DNA from: Trichaptum fuscoviolaceum | Lineage: Eukaryota; Basidiomycota; Agaricomycetes; Hymenochaetales; Trichaptaceae | Direction: 5' to 3' | Assembly: GCA_910574455.1 (NCBI GenBank) | Contig: CAJSYZ010000005.1 | Coordinates: forward strand, 124,001-188,000 | Length of the DNA stretch: 64,000 nucleotides | Shown: piece after piece, positions 35,567 to 45,898 of the stretch | Layout: every line of letters begins with the position of its first letter | Position numbering within the stretch: the first letter of the stretch is position 1 | Notes under the pieces: model-generated | What the model saw: the letters and a program-made list of their open reading frames with translations, nothing else | What the model was told of the DNA's origin: nothing | Database searches by the model: none | Position numbers and translations under genes: made by a program

Positions 35567-37195
35567 ATGGCCCTGGCCAGCCGACAGCCGTTCATTGACT
35601 CTCGTGCTTTCAATAAGGCAAATTCCACTTATGTTTTGTTCCCATCGCAGGCCGATGCCATGATTGCAAGCCTTCAGCTGTTCCACGACGTCCCGTGCCG
35701 CATCATGGACCTTATCTTTTCCGTGATCACTCATCCGGATTTCGACGCCAGACAAGTGAAGCTGCGCAACTCGATAGACGTTATTGATGTTGTGGAAGAA
35801 AGTCGACTGAAGGACAGGTTGACGGTTGTGCATGAACGGTCGATCGGTAAAGATGGTCGTCACGGTACGGAGCAGGCAGGCTTCCCCGAGTTCGTTCTGG
35901 GCGAAGTTCTGGACATTATCCATTCTGAACGTATGGACAGGATCTGGTCTAGTTTCGAAAGTGTCAATGATAAGGAGTCGGTGTATGAATCAAGGTACAT
36001 ATACGAGGACCAGATCATAAAACAAATGAGCCTTGTCCACCGATCCTGGACCACTCTTTCACAGAAAGCACTTGGCCGAATTCTGTTTATCAATAAACCG
36101 GCTTCCGAAGGTCGTTTCCTTCTTTTCCCTACCAGTGTACGGAAATCAATCTTTGGACCTTGGACGACTGTCGTGGCATTTCATATGTACTGCGAATTGG
36201 ACGATGAGAACGATGACAATGAATTCGACTTCTCTGACGATTTCCACGAGGAGTATAGGCAGTGGTTCGAAAACCTGCATCGCATTCTTGTCGGTTTCAC
36301 GAATCTCAGAAGCATGTGGATCCAAAGCTACGCTTCACTCTTCACCAAATGGGCTAATCTCACGATAAAGGAGCTACTTAGACGAAATACAAACCTAAAA
36401 GACGTTACGCTACACGCGGAAACCGGCATAAAACCCTTCATTCTCGACTGTCTGGCAAAAGACTTGATAAACTCAAAAATCCCCAAGACGCTCGATATAG
36501 ATGGAGCACGATTCTCAAAAGCTACCATGCGGAAGCTGTTACATGGAACGGATTTTATGTACTTGAGCAGTTTGACCATCGAATGTTCAACTTCGTCACT
36601 TAAGAACGACTTGGAAGCACTCCGAATAATATGTACCCTCTCCGAACCTTTCCTGGAATCACTGCACATCATCTGTACCCAAAGCACAGGCCAATGCTTC
36701 GAAGAGCTTGCTGCACGAATATTACGTCCTGCTGAGTGTACCAATGTCTTCGGACACCTTCGGACATTGCGCATCGATGGCTCTGACACCGTGACAGCAG
36801 CGCAATTGCTGAAATGGATTGCCCGGCACTCCCCTAACCTCAAGGACGTCACTCTCAACGCGGATATTCTCTCTAGCACTGATATTTTATCTCTCATACC
36901 CGCGACTATCTGGAGCCTTGACTTGCAAGGCATGGAAACAAGATGGCCGCTGATCGAGGAAATTATTGGATGGACAAAGTGCATCCTGGGGATATTCACC
37001 TCTGGTCACTTTTCTGACCTGAAGTCATTTTCATTCTATGTTCCAGGCCAACGCTTTGAACACCTGGAGCCCACGTATGACAAGTCAGGCCAGCAGGAGG
37101 CGGAGAATTCGCATAGTCAAATTCAAGAATTCGAGGAATTGATGAAATGTCTTTGTGAAAGTGCTGGAATAAAGTACACCCTCGATCTATATTAA
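35567..37195 (+). CDS. F-box-like/LRR protein, copy F5
   Basis: Single-exon gene, 542 aa from MALASRQPFIDSRAF; the ATG at 35537 would add ten residues not shared by paralogues. Same order as F2, its closest relative here: N-terminal block, F-box-like segment (FVLGEVLDIIH ... MSLVHRSWTTLSQKALGRIL), KSIFGPWTTVVAFHMY, an acidic loop (DDENDDNEFDFSDD), leucine-rich repeats (LRTLRIDGSDT, LKWIARHSPNLKDVTL) and the C-terminal helix (IQEFEELMKCLCESAGI). No lesion is visible. Decayed auxilin A4 lies upstream on the same strand. Confidence 0.8.
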   Translation: MALASRQPFIDSRAFNKANSTYVLFPSQADAMIASLQLFHDVPCRIMDLIFSVITHPDFDARQVKLRNSIDVIDVVEESRLKDRLTVVHERSIGKDGRHGTEQAGFPEFVLGEVLDIIHSERMDRIWSSFESVNDKESVYESRYIYEDQIIKQMSLVHRSWTTLSQKALGRILFINKPASEGRFLLFPTSVRKSIFGPWTTVVAFHMYCELDDENDDNEFDFSDDFHEEYRQWFENLHRILVGFTNLRSMWIQSYASLFTKWANLTIKELLRRNTNLKDVTLHAETGIKPFILDCLAKDLINSKIPKTLDIDGARFSKATMRKLLHGTDFMYLSSLTIECSTSSLKNDLEALRIICTLSEPFLESLHIICTQSTGQCFEELAARILRPAECTNVFGHLRTLRIDGSDTVTAAQLLKWIARHSPNLKDVTLNADILSSTDILSLIPATIWSLDLQGMETRWPLIEEIIGWTKCILGIFTSGHFSDLKSFSFYVPGQRFEHLEPTYDKSGQQEAENSHSQIQEFEELMKCLCESAGIKYTLDLY

Positions 37196-37439
37196 CAGAA
37201 TTCATGTATATAGTGTTTCGTCATGTTTTGAATCTCTTCGGAAAACACGTGGTTCAGTTTTGTCTTGGTATACTCATCAGTCAACTTCCAATGCTAAATC
37301 CCGTGAGCCGTAAGCATGCTTGTTGGGATGCTTAATCATTGCGTGATCACACGATGAGAGCGGCCAACAATTTTAGTGATCATCCGCTGCTCCAGCGTCG
37401 TGTTTTCTGCTACGTGAAAAGTCAGATCCGAATATGACA

Positions 37440-38220
37440 ATGCCAGCACCCAGGAAAAGTCAACTGTACCTTAACTGGAGGCAGCTTCCCAATGGCCTTC
37501 ATACACCACAGCTCTGACGTCACAATCTTGTGCATCCCGACCTTCTGCCAGCCCAGCCTCGACCAGAGTGCGGGATGGAGGTCCGCGAGCAGAGAGCGCA
37601 GGTTTGAGTCCTTCACACTACGCTGCGCGACGCGCGACCACGATGCCCTCCAGCTCCAGTCTCGGCGCTCATTGTTCGTAGACTGACTTTGATACCGAGA
37701 TGGGTACAAACAACGCCGGGCGTTTATATCACCGCCCACTCACACCCACAGATCGCCTACCCGTCCCTCCGACCCATTGCCCACCTCTCTCTCTCCCCCC
37801 TACGTCTCCGCCAACCCTGTAACCCATCACCACGGCACCTGCAGAGTCCACCTCCTTCGAGGCCTTCGCCTCCCTAGCGTGATGATGCAGCGGGCTAGAT
37901 GTTGAACAAACTTGGTCGTGCAGACCCATGATTGAGCCAGCGTGATGCTCTGCCTTGATGCGATTGACGGCAAGGCAAATGTACAGCAGATTGGGTGAAG
38001 CGCAGACCGCAGACGCAATCATATTGTTTTCTCGGCATCGACGTATTGTCCCAGCGTGATTGGTACCCTACCATTTGCTTTCCGTTTGTTCGAGACGCTG
38101 AGACAATCTGGTAAGGCGAAATCAGCTTCTAGGGTCCTGACTGGTTCATCTGCAACTCTAAACCCACATGAAGAATCTTTAACTGTAGTCCCGAGCGCCA
38201 AGCGAGCGGCCGCGCATCTA
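37440..38220 (-). pseudogene. Auxilin-like fragment A5 (TPR and J domain)
   Basis: Minus-strand fragment. The J region is readable as LRSLLADLHPALWSRLGWQK then VGMHKIVTSELWCMKAIGK, but the HPDK signature is PPVK, so Hsp70 activation would be lost. The TPR part appears in other frames as LHHHAREAKASKEV (intact gene: TYHPAREAKVTRAE) and LGQYVDAEKT. The LHHHAREA variant is shared with A6, marking a sub-lineage. Confidence 0.7.
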
Positions 38221-38299
38221 CTGCATTCTCCGTGTGTCATCGGCCTCAGGCTCCTTGTTTGCCTTGCGCCGCTTCGACTGGTTGTGTGTCACAGGTAGG

Positions 38300-38660
38300 A
38301 CGCGCGTGCACTGGGTCTAGAGTTGTGGTGCTTTGAGGACTTTTGAGGCTGGTTGTAGAAGAGTGGGTGGTTCCTCCGTATATCTGTTTATTTCTCCCGC
38401 CCGTCGAACGCCTCCGCTCGTGTCCTTCGCCGCCGTATCCACTAAGCCCACCGCCTTCGTGACCATTGCTTCCCTCGCATGACGATGCAGCGGGCCCGAT
38501 GATAACGAGCTTAACCGTGCAACCGTGATTGTACCAGAGATGTCGGCGTGAAGGGTAATGTATAGCAAATCGAGTGAAGCGCCTAACGTTGATGCATACG
38601 ATTCTAGTGTCCCACGTGAACGTTTCTCTGTCCTTTGTTTTCCGTTTTGTCGAGACGAGA
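38300..38660 (-). pseudogene. Auxilin-like fragment A6 (TPR piece)
   Basis: Short minus-strand fragment directly following A5: LHRHAREAMVTKAVGLVDTA matches the AREAKVTRAEEGATVDLADA segment of the intact gene, and ASKVLKAPQ matches ASKPRKAPP at the exon 4/5 junction. The rest of the gene is missing. Confidence 0.6.
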
Positions 38661-38697
38661 ATACCAGGATGTGCCTTTTACAGTTTGAAGGCAAGCT

Positions 38698-40560
38698 ACA
38701 CATCATCCGGTGCTGTAAAGACGCCATTAGCGAATATCTGGATCCACTGTTCCAAAGTCGTGCTCGACACGTTCAACTGCAATGCCACAGAAACCATTAG
38801 ACCAGAACAAAAAACAACACAACCATTAACAAGAAAAGAAAGGGAAACATACCTTATCCGGATGCAGCTTCGCAATAGCCTTCATGTACCGCATCTTCAC
38901 CTACGCAGAATTCACGAGCTCGTGCATCCCAACCTTCTGCTAGTGACGCAACCCGACCAGAGCACCGCCTCGAGGCTCGCGAGCAGTGCGCGCAGGTTCA
39001 ATTCCTTCCCCCCGCGCCACGCGAGCAGGCGTCCACTGTGTCTTTCAGCTTCATCCGCTGGCCATCTTCCACCTCGACTGCTTCGTTCGCATTTCGCAGC
39101 TTCCGCATAGCTTCGAATGATTGTGTCGCAGGTGGAGAGTCGCGCCGGGTCAAGAGTGGTGAAGATTTGTGGGGTTTTGGGGCTGGTCGTAGATGGTTGA
39201 GTGTGTTGTCGTAAACGTACGTAGAAAGCCAGGGAAACATATACTAGGAACGCGCTCGGGCAATACCATCTTCTTACACCTCGCAACCCCATTCAGCGCT
39301 TCGCTCCGTGCCTTCACAGCCCATTCGCACCCAACGATCGCCTCCCAATCTTTTTGTGCCTCCGTCCACTTCCTCGTCCGCATCCGCCCGCCTCCATACG
39401 CCTTCACCACCGCATCCGCAAGGTCAACCGCTGCACCCTCCTCTGCACGCGCGACCTCCGCCTCACACGCGGGGTGATAGGCTGTCCCAATACTGGCGAG
39501 CACAGCCGTACAGTCTTCGGTCGCCCCGCGTGGTCACCCGTCTTCAGGTGACGGCACGGTTGTTGTGCAGGGCACCATGGTGCAGGTGATCTACGGGCAG
39601 GGTGTCGAACGCAGACGCGTACGCCTTCTTGGCGTCGACGTACTGACCGAGCTTGAAAACGTCAGTCCCCTTAGCTTTGTGGGTATTCAATGCGGAGAAC
39701 GTGGAAGATGACGCTGAGATAGCGTCCCCGAAATTCTGAGCGGCTGGGTACGTAGCAGGAAGTCTTGATTGTGCTTGAGACACAGCTTGAGGTGTGCGTA
39801 TCGCGGCGTTTTGTCTTCGAGACGGGACACATGAATCGCAGGCTCGACATCAAGTAGGTTAGTCGTGTGTCGATCAGCACTTCTGTTAACATCTGCCTTC
39901 CGAGAGCCTCGTAAAGTGCCCAATATCGCTCCCGCACTTTCTACGTCCTCATTATCTTTGGACGCACCATCCGTACACTCCACACCGTGAGCTCGAGCCG
40001 CAATCTGCGCATCAATCATCCACCTCGGCCTCTTGTCCGCCAGGGCGTGTCCCTTCGCGCCGCCTTGGATCGAACTCGCACGCTCCTCATACACCATCTG
40101 CACGCGCTCTTTGCCCTCCTTCTAAGACGCATTCGCTCGCCTGAACACACTGAGGCCTATCTCGCTCGCCTACGAGATAAGCCTGTCGCGCGTTCCTGCA
40201 CCTGGGACTAGAGATGAGGATGCTTGGACTCGCGCGTGCGGCTGACTGTGTGCTGAACTTGATACTCGGCGGCGCGTGGGTGGTCTCTGAACTTCATCTC
40301 GCACTTGAGGTCCGAGTCCTGCATCCTCGGTATCATTATCCTCTGGACGTACTCTCGATCGTTACTCGACCATCCCATTGCTAAGATTCATATCATCGTG
40401 TTCAGTCAAGCCTGTGTCAATGATTGCTGAACGTCGAGCTCGAAGTCCGTGGCTGCCAGTGCCAGGTGTTCGGGTGAGAAGCCCAAATGGACGATCTGTC
40501 CGATAATGCGTGGGAGAGTGGAACTTGTCCCCGGTGTTTGCTAGGATATGGGTGCTTCAG
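38698..40560 (-). pseudogene. Auxilin-like copy A7, youngest pseudogene
   Basis: The best preserved of the broken copies, minus strand. From 3' to 5': last exon TTLEQWIQIFANGVF (near 38730), an intron, LHPDK (38853-38867, HPD intact), J region, CKKMVLPERVPS, the TPR segment (THKAKGTDVFKLGQYVDAKK; AYASAFDTLP), VYEERASSIQGGAKG with RWMIDAQ (near 40050), and decayed UBA-proximal sequence to about 40560. Lesions are frame changes near 39060, 39480 and 39680 among others, but the linker between RWMIDAQ and the TPR is of the intact-gene type (NEDVESAGAILGTLR; intact gene: GEETESGEEILGTSR). It therefore derives from the intact lineage, unlike A1-A4. Confidence 0.75.
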
Positions 40561-40599
40561 ATAAAAGTTTGTTTCTTCTGACACCAAATCGCTAAGCGT

Positions 40600-41120
40600 A
40601 GCGTAAGTACGGCTTCGGATGTCTCTGATTTTCAGGATTTTCAACTGTTGTTGAGCGCAAAAAGACAGTGAATATCAGAATCCCTATCCCAGAATATCTT
40701 CTTCTTACAATTTGCAACCACATCCCTTCCCATCTTCGTATCCTGCTAACATCCAACAATCCCTCTTCGATCACCTCGGTTTGCTCATCCGTTCGGAGGT
40801 AGGTGACTGCTCGTTGCGTAAGGTATCAAGAAAGGAGATGATAGCGAGCAATACGTCAAGAGCAGACGCGCAAGGATTTTCGACGTCCATGTATTGTCCA
40901 ATCTTGCACAGCCGTGCGCGAAGGACGACCAGGACTAGTGGAGCCGGAAGCAGAATTGATGGCTCACGCCTGCACATCCTTCCCCGCATCAGATGTCCTC
41001 ATACTGGCACAGCGCCTATCATCGGTCCTTCGGTCTTCGACTCCTCGCCATCATTTGAGCCCATTGCCTCCCTCGCCAGCTTCCTTGTCCTTATCAAAGC
41101 GTCTGAGGGGGAGGTAAGCT
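40600..41120 (-). pseudogene. Auxilin-like fragment A8 (TPR start)
   Basis: Minus-strand fragment with CKIGQYMDVENPCASALDVL (near 40890) matching FRLGQYADAEKAYASALAAL. Flanking sequence is too degenerate to align by eye. Confidence 0.55.
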
Positions 41121-41589
41121 AGGAAAGCTGGTTGCATGGCCTATTAGAGTAAGGGTATGTCCTCAGCCAGTGCAGTTAACGCAAGCCAAAATAATAAGCG
41201 CACTGGGATCCATTACTAGTCGGCCATCTCTATCGCCAAAGTCGCTTGGCAGGAGCTCCAGGACAGTTGCATTGACTGCGAAGTGAAAGATTTATCTGGA
41301 TTATGCGATTTCAAGCTGCCGTTGTTGACGTTCAAGTTAGACGAACACTGGCAGAAACTGCCAGTGGCAGATATTTTCCCACGTTAAAAATATGTGAAAC
41401 AAGCTCTTGCCTTGCTTCCTCAGGCTCACTGGCAGTAGACTCGTAGCTAACGAGTCTACTTCCTCATTTCTTTTCCGCTTTTCCCCCCACCATAGCTGAC
41501 ATTACCGCAGTGCTGAAACCGAAATATTACCTGTGCTTTAATGTAGGTCAACGTTCAATATGCGATTTGATCACTCTGAAAGCACAATT
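41121..41589. repeat. Intergenic with palindromic words
   Basis: Contains GAACACTGGCAGAAACTGCC then AGTGGCAGATATT (41345-41377), and GGCTCACTGGCAGTAGACTC with GTAGCTAACGAGTCTAC (41430-41460), a CTGGCAG-type cluster like those around the Plavaka locus. No gene. Confidence 0.45.
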
Positions 41590-42480
41590 TCGTCATCTCG
41601 TCAACCTGCTTTGGACCAGTCGACTCCGAGGACACACCTCCAACACCATGATTCCTTCACCATATCTGTAACCTTTTACAGTGCTTCCGTTTATACTCTG
41701 ACGGCGCATAAGTGGATTTTGAACTTCATCTCGTGAATCACACTCAGGTCTTACTCTTGTTCGTGACTCGATCCTCCCGTTGTCGAGATGCACATCCTCG
41801 TCTTCGGTCGAGCCAGCGCCGTTCGCGAGCAACATCCACAGCTTGCCGCACTTCTAACCCAGACCCGGACACTGGCAAGACCGTCTAGTGCTTGCAACCA
41901 CCCACTCCAAGTCCGGTTGAGAAACCCATTTCGACGATCCGTCCGATGATGCGTGGAGGATGGGAGCTTGTTCCCAGTTTTTGCTGAGATGCGGGTGTTT
42001 GAGAGCAAGGCTGCATAGGCTAATAAAAGTGATAGTATATATATCCTTTGCCAATGCAGCTCAGCCTGATCAGCGTACCGAGATTCTTCGCTTCGGAATG
42101 GAATCTGCGGGCTTTGCGAGCACTCCAAGACGAGCATCACCACCCCTACCTTCTGTCTCTGCGAGTGGTCTGAACTTCGTTCTAACTTCCGCCCGCCGCA
42201 AAGCTTCGAATACCGCTCACTCATCCTCCGTCTCCTCGCGAGTGTTGAATACGCTATTCACGCTCCTGTGAGCATACTCCTCGCCCGGGACCTGTGCATC
42301 ATTCATCCACCCGTCCGCCAGAGTGCGCCCCTTCTCTCCGGCTTGGCTCGAGCTCGCACGCTCCTCCGAATACTCCTTCTACACGCGTTCCTTTCCGACC
42401 TCCTTCCCAATCGAATTCGCTCGGCTGAACAGTGAACAGGCATAGTCCAATTTCACCCGCCTGCGAGATAAGCTTGTCGC
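41590..42480 (-). pseudogene. Auxilin-like fragment A9 (rearranged N-terminal pieces)
   Basis: Minus-strand pieces: MLLANGAGSTEDEDVH (end of the UBA region, near 41830) with MRRQS downstream, an exon-module end (SIPKRRIS-type sequence near 42090) with its intron, and at 42240-42480 linker sequence that in the intact gene follows the UBA domain. Here the linker piece lies 5' of the UBA piece, so at least two fragments have been joined out of order. Confidence 0.6.
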
Positions 42481-42609
42481 GGTGCGCTCTGACAGTTCAC
42501 TTCAAGATAGGACCAGTGACGCTTGCGTGTGCGGCCAACAACGTGTGGAACCTGATGATTTGATTGGCTGGATTGTACAAGGCATGGAGGGCCACGAATA
42601 CAAAAATTC

Positions 42610-42840
42610 TCACTTTAAAAATGGAAAACGCTGATTTATCTGTGTCTCTGTTGGCATACTTTCCGCCGCAACAGTAAATAGTCTGTGTGGAGGCAGCACT
42701 TGAGACTTTATCCACTTGTTCTTTTCTACGAACACTAGCATATATTCATCAGAGAAGCTTGCTCCTTCTAAGTGAAATTTTTGTAAGTTCTGCAATATCC
42801 TTGAGTCTTCATGAAAGGATCAAGGGAAAATGACTCTTGG
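42610..42840 (-). pseudogene. F-box/LRR family fragment F6
   Basis: Minus-strand piece reading LQNLQKFHLEGASFSDEYML, matching the LRR strand KNLKTLNIQGAQFSDEAHE of copy F9. Nothing else of the gene is preserved here. It lies just beyond the truncated 3' end of F7 but overlaps its aligned region, so it is a separate copy piece, not its tail. Confidence 0.6.
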
Positions 42841-42959
42841 CCATTGCCAAGTATAATGTAACCTCGTCCGGGAAGCATGTTGCATACCCAATGAACACCC
42901 AGAGGAATTGTTCTCATACACTAGTACTATAGCAACTACATTAAGCGTGAAGTCTACAA

Positions 42960-44309
42960 CTACCAGGGCGGCGGATGGGAACGATGAAAAGTAGTATTTG
43001 AATGTTCAATTAACACATTGCTCAATCTTGCAAATCCTGCCTCCTGCAACTCTCTTCTTTCCGCTCCATCAGAAGAAGTCTCTTTTCGTATGTATAGACT
43101 CCTTAGGTTCTTCAATGCCGCGGCATTTTCAATCAGAGGCCCGATGTCGAATGGTATACCCTCTTCCGCATATAGGGTAACCTCCTCCAGGCGCATGTTC
43201 CGTCGAACCAGATCCCCGAACATGGAGTTAGACAACTCCGTAAAGATTGGGGCATAGCTTTTGATCAGGATGAGTTTGAGATTTGTGAACCCAACGAGCA
43301 TTCGATGTAGGGTTTCGAACCACTGGCGATAATCATCACTAGCTGCATCATCGTCGAAATACTTATATGTAATTTCAGTGCCACCATCGTAGCAACTGCA
43401 GGTGCTATAATCCGTTTCGACTTCTATGGGATGGAAGAACTGCACGGCGACTACGAATGGCCATGGACCAAAGATTGACTTTCGCACGGGGTTAAGGAGT
43501 ACTGTCATCTCATCCGTCGGCCTGCCGATGTGCAGAACCCGACCAAGTGCTTTTTGGGCAGGATACGTCCAAGACCGGTGGACTCGGGTCATCGCCTTTA
43601 GAGTATGATCCTCTTCGATATCCATTGAGTTGAAATACATCATCTCCTCATCCCAGGTTTGTTCAAACGCAGCTTCAATGCTGTCCAGCCGATCACAATG
43701 TATGATATCGAGAACCTCTTCCAGAACGAATTGCGGGAGTCCTGCTTGTACCATATGTCCATCGCTATCCAGAGATCGTTCATGAACAACAGCCATCCTA
43801 TCCTTCAGCCGCCTTTCCTCTACAGCGTCCATGACGTCCCCCCAACTGCGCAGCGTCACATTTTTAGAGTCAAAGTCGGGATGGGTGGCAACTGAGAAGA
43901 TGGTGTCTATGATGTACCGCTCGACGTTGTGGAATAGCTGAAGGCTTGCGAGCATCGCGTCAGCCCGTGAGGGAAACGTGAAGTAGGTTTCTGTATTCTG
44001 GTCGAGAGCTCGGCATTCGACAAACGGCTGCTGTGGTTCTTCGCAGTCAACCGCTACTCCATTCTCCGATCCGACCTTCTCCACAATGCTGTCCACATCA
44101 TCTGAGTTGCGTAGCGATACCTTTTTGGAGTCGAAGTCCGGATGAGTTACCACGGAGAAGACGAGGTCCATGGTGTCACGCTCGATTTCGTGGAACAGCA
44201 GGAGGCTTGCGAGTATGGCATCGGACTGTGAAGGAAATGCGACGTAGGTTTCCGTGTCCCAGTCGAAAGCTTGGGAGTTGATGAAAGGCTGCTTGGCATC
44301 AGAAGACAT
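42960..44309 (-). CDS. F-box-like/LRR protein, copy F7: duplicated N-terminal module, truncated C terminus
   Basis: Open frame of 449 aa. Residues about 1-92 and 93-175 are two copies of the family's N-terminal module: QPFINSQAF...FPSQSDAILASLLLFHEIER and then QPFVECRAL...FPSRADAMLASLQLFHNVER. The F-box-like segment (FVLEEVLDIIH ... MTRVHRSWTYPAQKALGRVL), KSIFGPWPFVVAVQFF and the first LRR strands follow. The protein ends at HRSHPPPW, where paralogues continue for another 200 residues, so most of the LRR region is missing. It may be a pseudogene or a genuine short form. The start is set by MSSDAKQPF; a farther ATG adds 16 residues. Confidence 0.7.
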   Translation of the reverse strand: MSSDAKQPFINSQAFDWDTETYVAFPSQSDAILASLLLFHEIERDTMDLVFSVVTHPDFDSKKVSLRNSDDVDSIVEKVGSENGVAVDCEEPQQPFVECRALDQNTETYFTFPSRADAMLASLQLFHNVERYIIDTIFSVATHPDFDSKNVTLRSWGDVMDAVEERRLKDRMAVVHERSLDSDGHMVQAGLPQFVLEEVLDIIHCDRLDSIEAAFEQTWDEEMMYFNSMDIEEDHTLKAMTRVHRSWTYPAQKALGRVLHIGRPTDEMTVLLNPVRKSIFGPWPFVVAVQFFHPIEVETDYSTCSCYDGGTEITYKYFDDDAASDDYRQWFETLHRMLVGFTNLKLILIKSYAPIFTELSNSMFGDLVRRNMRLEEVTLYAEEGIPFDIGPLIENAAALKNLRSLYIRKETSSDGAERRELQEAGFARLSNVLIEHSNTTFHRSHPPPW

Positions 44310-44759
44310 TACGGAGAAGACCAGAAGAGTTGGCGTTATCCAGTACCCAAGTTGCAAAGACGATAGGAGTGGACACTGAAGGTGAAGGAGAGCATGCTAT
44401 ATAATGATTCGAGTTCAGGAGTTAGACCGAGTCATCCCTTAGAGTTTTCCATATGTTAATGTGACTCGTGGTGGTATAATAAGCTCATCTCCAACGGTTC
44501 CGAGGCTGTAAGGAGTAAAAGAATAGATGACTCAGGGATACTGTTGACAAAGATACACATATTCTGGATATAGATAGACACAAGGCTTTGAACGAGAAGC
44601 TAAGTCAAAGATATACGGGAGACTGAAAGATCTGGAGGACGCTGACTGACTTTTGATTGCAAATAAATTTCCTTCCAACGCCGCGAGAGCGCCATAAGCG
44701 ACTGTCATAGGTTCAACGTGCAAGCCTGTCAAGCACAGAATCAAAAGTCAGAAACACAG
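44310..44759. other. Intergenic, presumed upstream region of F7
   Basis: No gene. Short distance from F7 start suggests promoter function. Nothing specific seen. Confidence 0.3.
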
Positions 44760-45250
44760 TAGATGAGAAATAGACCAACTTGTGAGCCAGACATAGCCTA
44801 GGTCGTTCGCCTCGAGGGTAGCGAGCAGTAAGCGCAAATCTGTGCTCTTTCCATTGTGCAGCTACCATTTTTTCAGCTTCGTTCAACTCTTTACTGTTAA
44901 TGTCTGGTGATGTGGTAGGAAATGACGATGGTGATCGAGAGACTCAAGGTAAAGCCATCATCAAATAAAAGACATTTGATGAAGGCGAAAGAAAGTTCTT
45001 CTTCGGACTTACTTTGTAATTGAAGTTTAGACCACTGCTCCTTTTTCCTTCTTCGCCGATGCCAGGTTCTCATAATTGTTTGACGAGGAGAATGAAGCCG
45101 ACAAGATCCAAAGACGCCGATTGACATTGCCATAGACGTACTCCTGAACAGAAGCTGCGTCTTCATCTGTAAAAATATCAGGGATTGCGGTCCAAGACTA
45201 GAGAAAGCGACACACATTGACGGTTGGATATTCGTCGCGTATTTGTTCAC
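44760..45250 (-). pseudogene. Auxilin-like fragment A10 (exon 1 piece joined to J-domain piece)
   Basis: Minus strand. 45030-45170 encodes ILSASFSSSNNYENLASAKK, matching SLLSASFSSSNNPGNLSLAA of exon 1. 44760-44860 encodes STDLRLLLATLEANDLG, matching KETNLRALLASLEAVLWPG of the J region. About 700 codons between these parts are deleted. This is a separate short copy between F7 and the intact gene. Confidence 0.65.
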
Positions 45251-45429
45251 ATGTTTAGATTGATTGTAGTTTAGTGTTGAAGCTTGAAAGCAATCGCAGA
45301 CCCAACCCCTTCAAATGGTACTGTCGATGGAGGGACGCGGGACATCATGGGCCATCTGAATGCTTGTAGTTATACCATCGGTTTTTTTAGTGAAACAAAT
45401 CATAGGGTCGGGGGTTCATGGAAATTTGA

Positions 45430-45660
45430 TTCGAGTCCGAGTCATCGTCTTCAACGCCCTGCGACCGAGACTCTTCCGTAACTTTGATAGCATTCGCAGA
45501 GTTGCGTAGCGTTGAAGTTCTGACTTCGACGTTCCGAATGCTGACCGCGAGGAATACGAAGTGCATGGGATGTTGAGAAGTAGATGGAGTCTTGCAAGCA
45601 TGCCAGTGGATCGGCCTAAGGGCCTTTAATGAGAAGGTGAAATAGGTTGAGCCAAACCCG
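45430..45660 (-). pseudogene. F-box/LRR family fragment F8 (N terminus)
   Basis: Minus strand. MLARLHLLLNIPC matches MLASLQLFHNVPC, and after a small deletion FDVRTSTLRNSANAIKVTEE in another frame matches FDSKQVTLRNSDDVIDVVEE. Only about 60 residues are left. It sits 240 bp upstream of the intact auxilin on the opposite strand. Confidence 0.65.
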
Positions 45661-45898
45661 ATTTAAGTAAATTTGGGTGTCGGTGACAGCTGGGCAGTTC
45701 CATGCTCGGGACGATTGTGAATTATTGATAAGGTGGTAACATCTAAATCGTAAGAGACGAAGTTTATACTGAACTTGAGCCTTTGTCGAAGGTCAAGGTA
45801 GAATCGCTAGTATTTGTCACGCGGGTTGTTGACAAACAAACTTGAACGAGATCGGCGGCAACTTGAAGTTCTGATAGTCTTGAAAGCCAACTACTACT

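Noticed and set aside
36328..36999. Minus-strand frame of 223 codons
   Set aside because: Exact antisense of the F5 LRR region, which is conserved in four paralogues on the sense strand.
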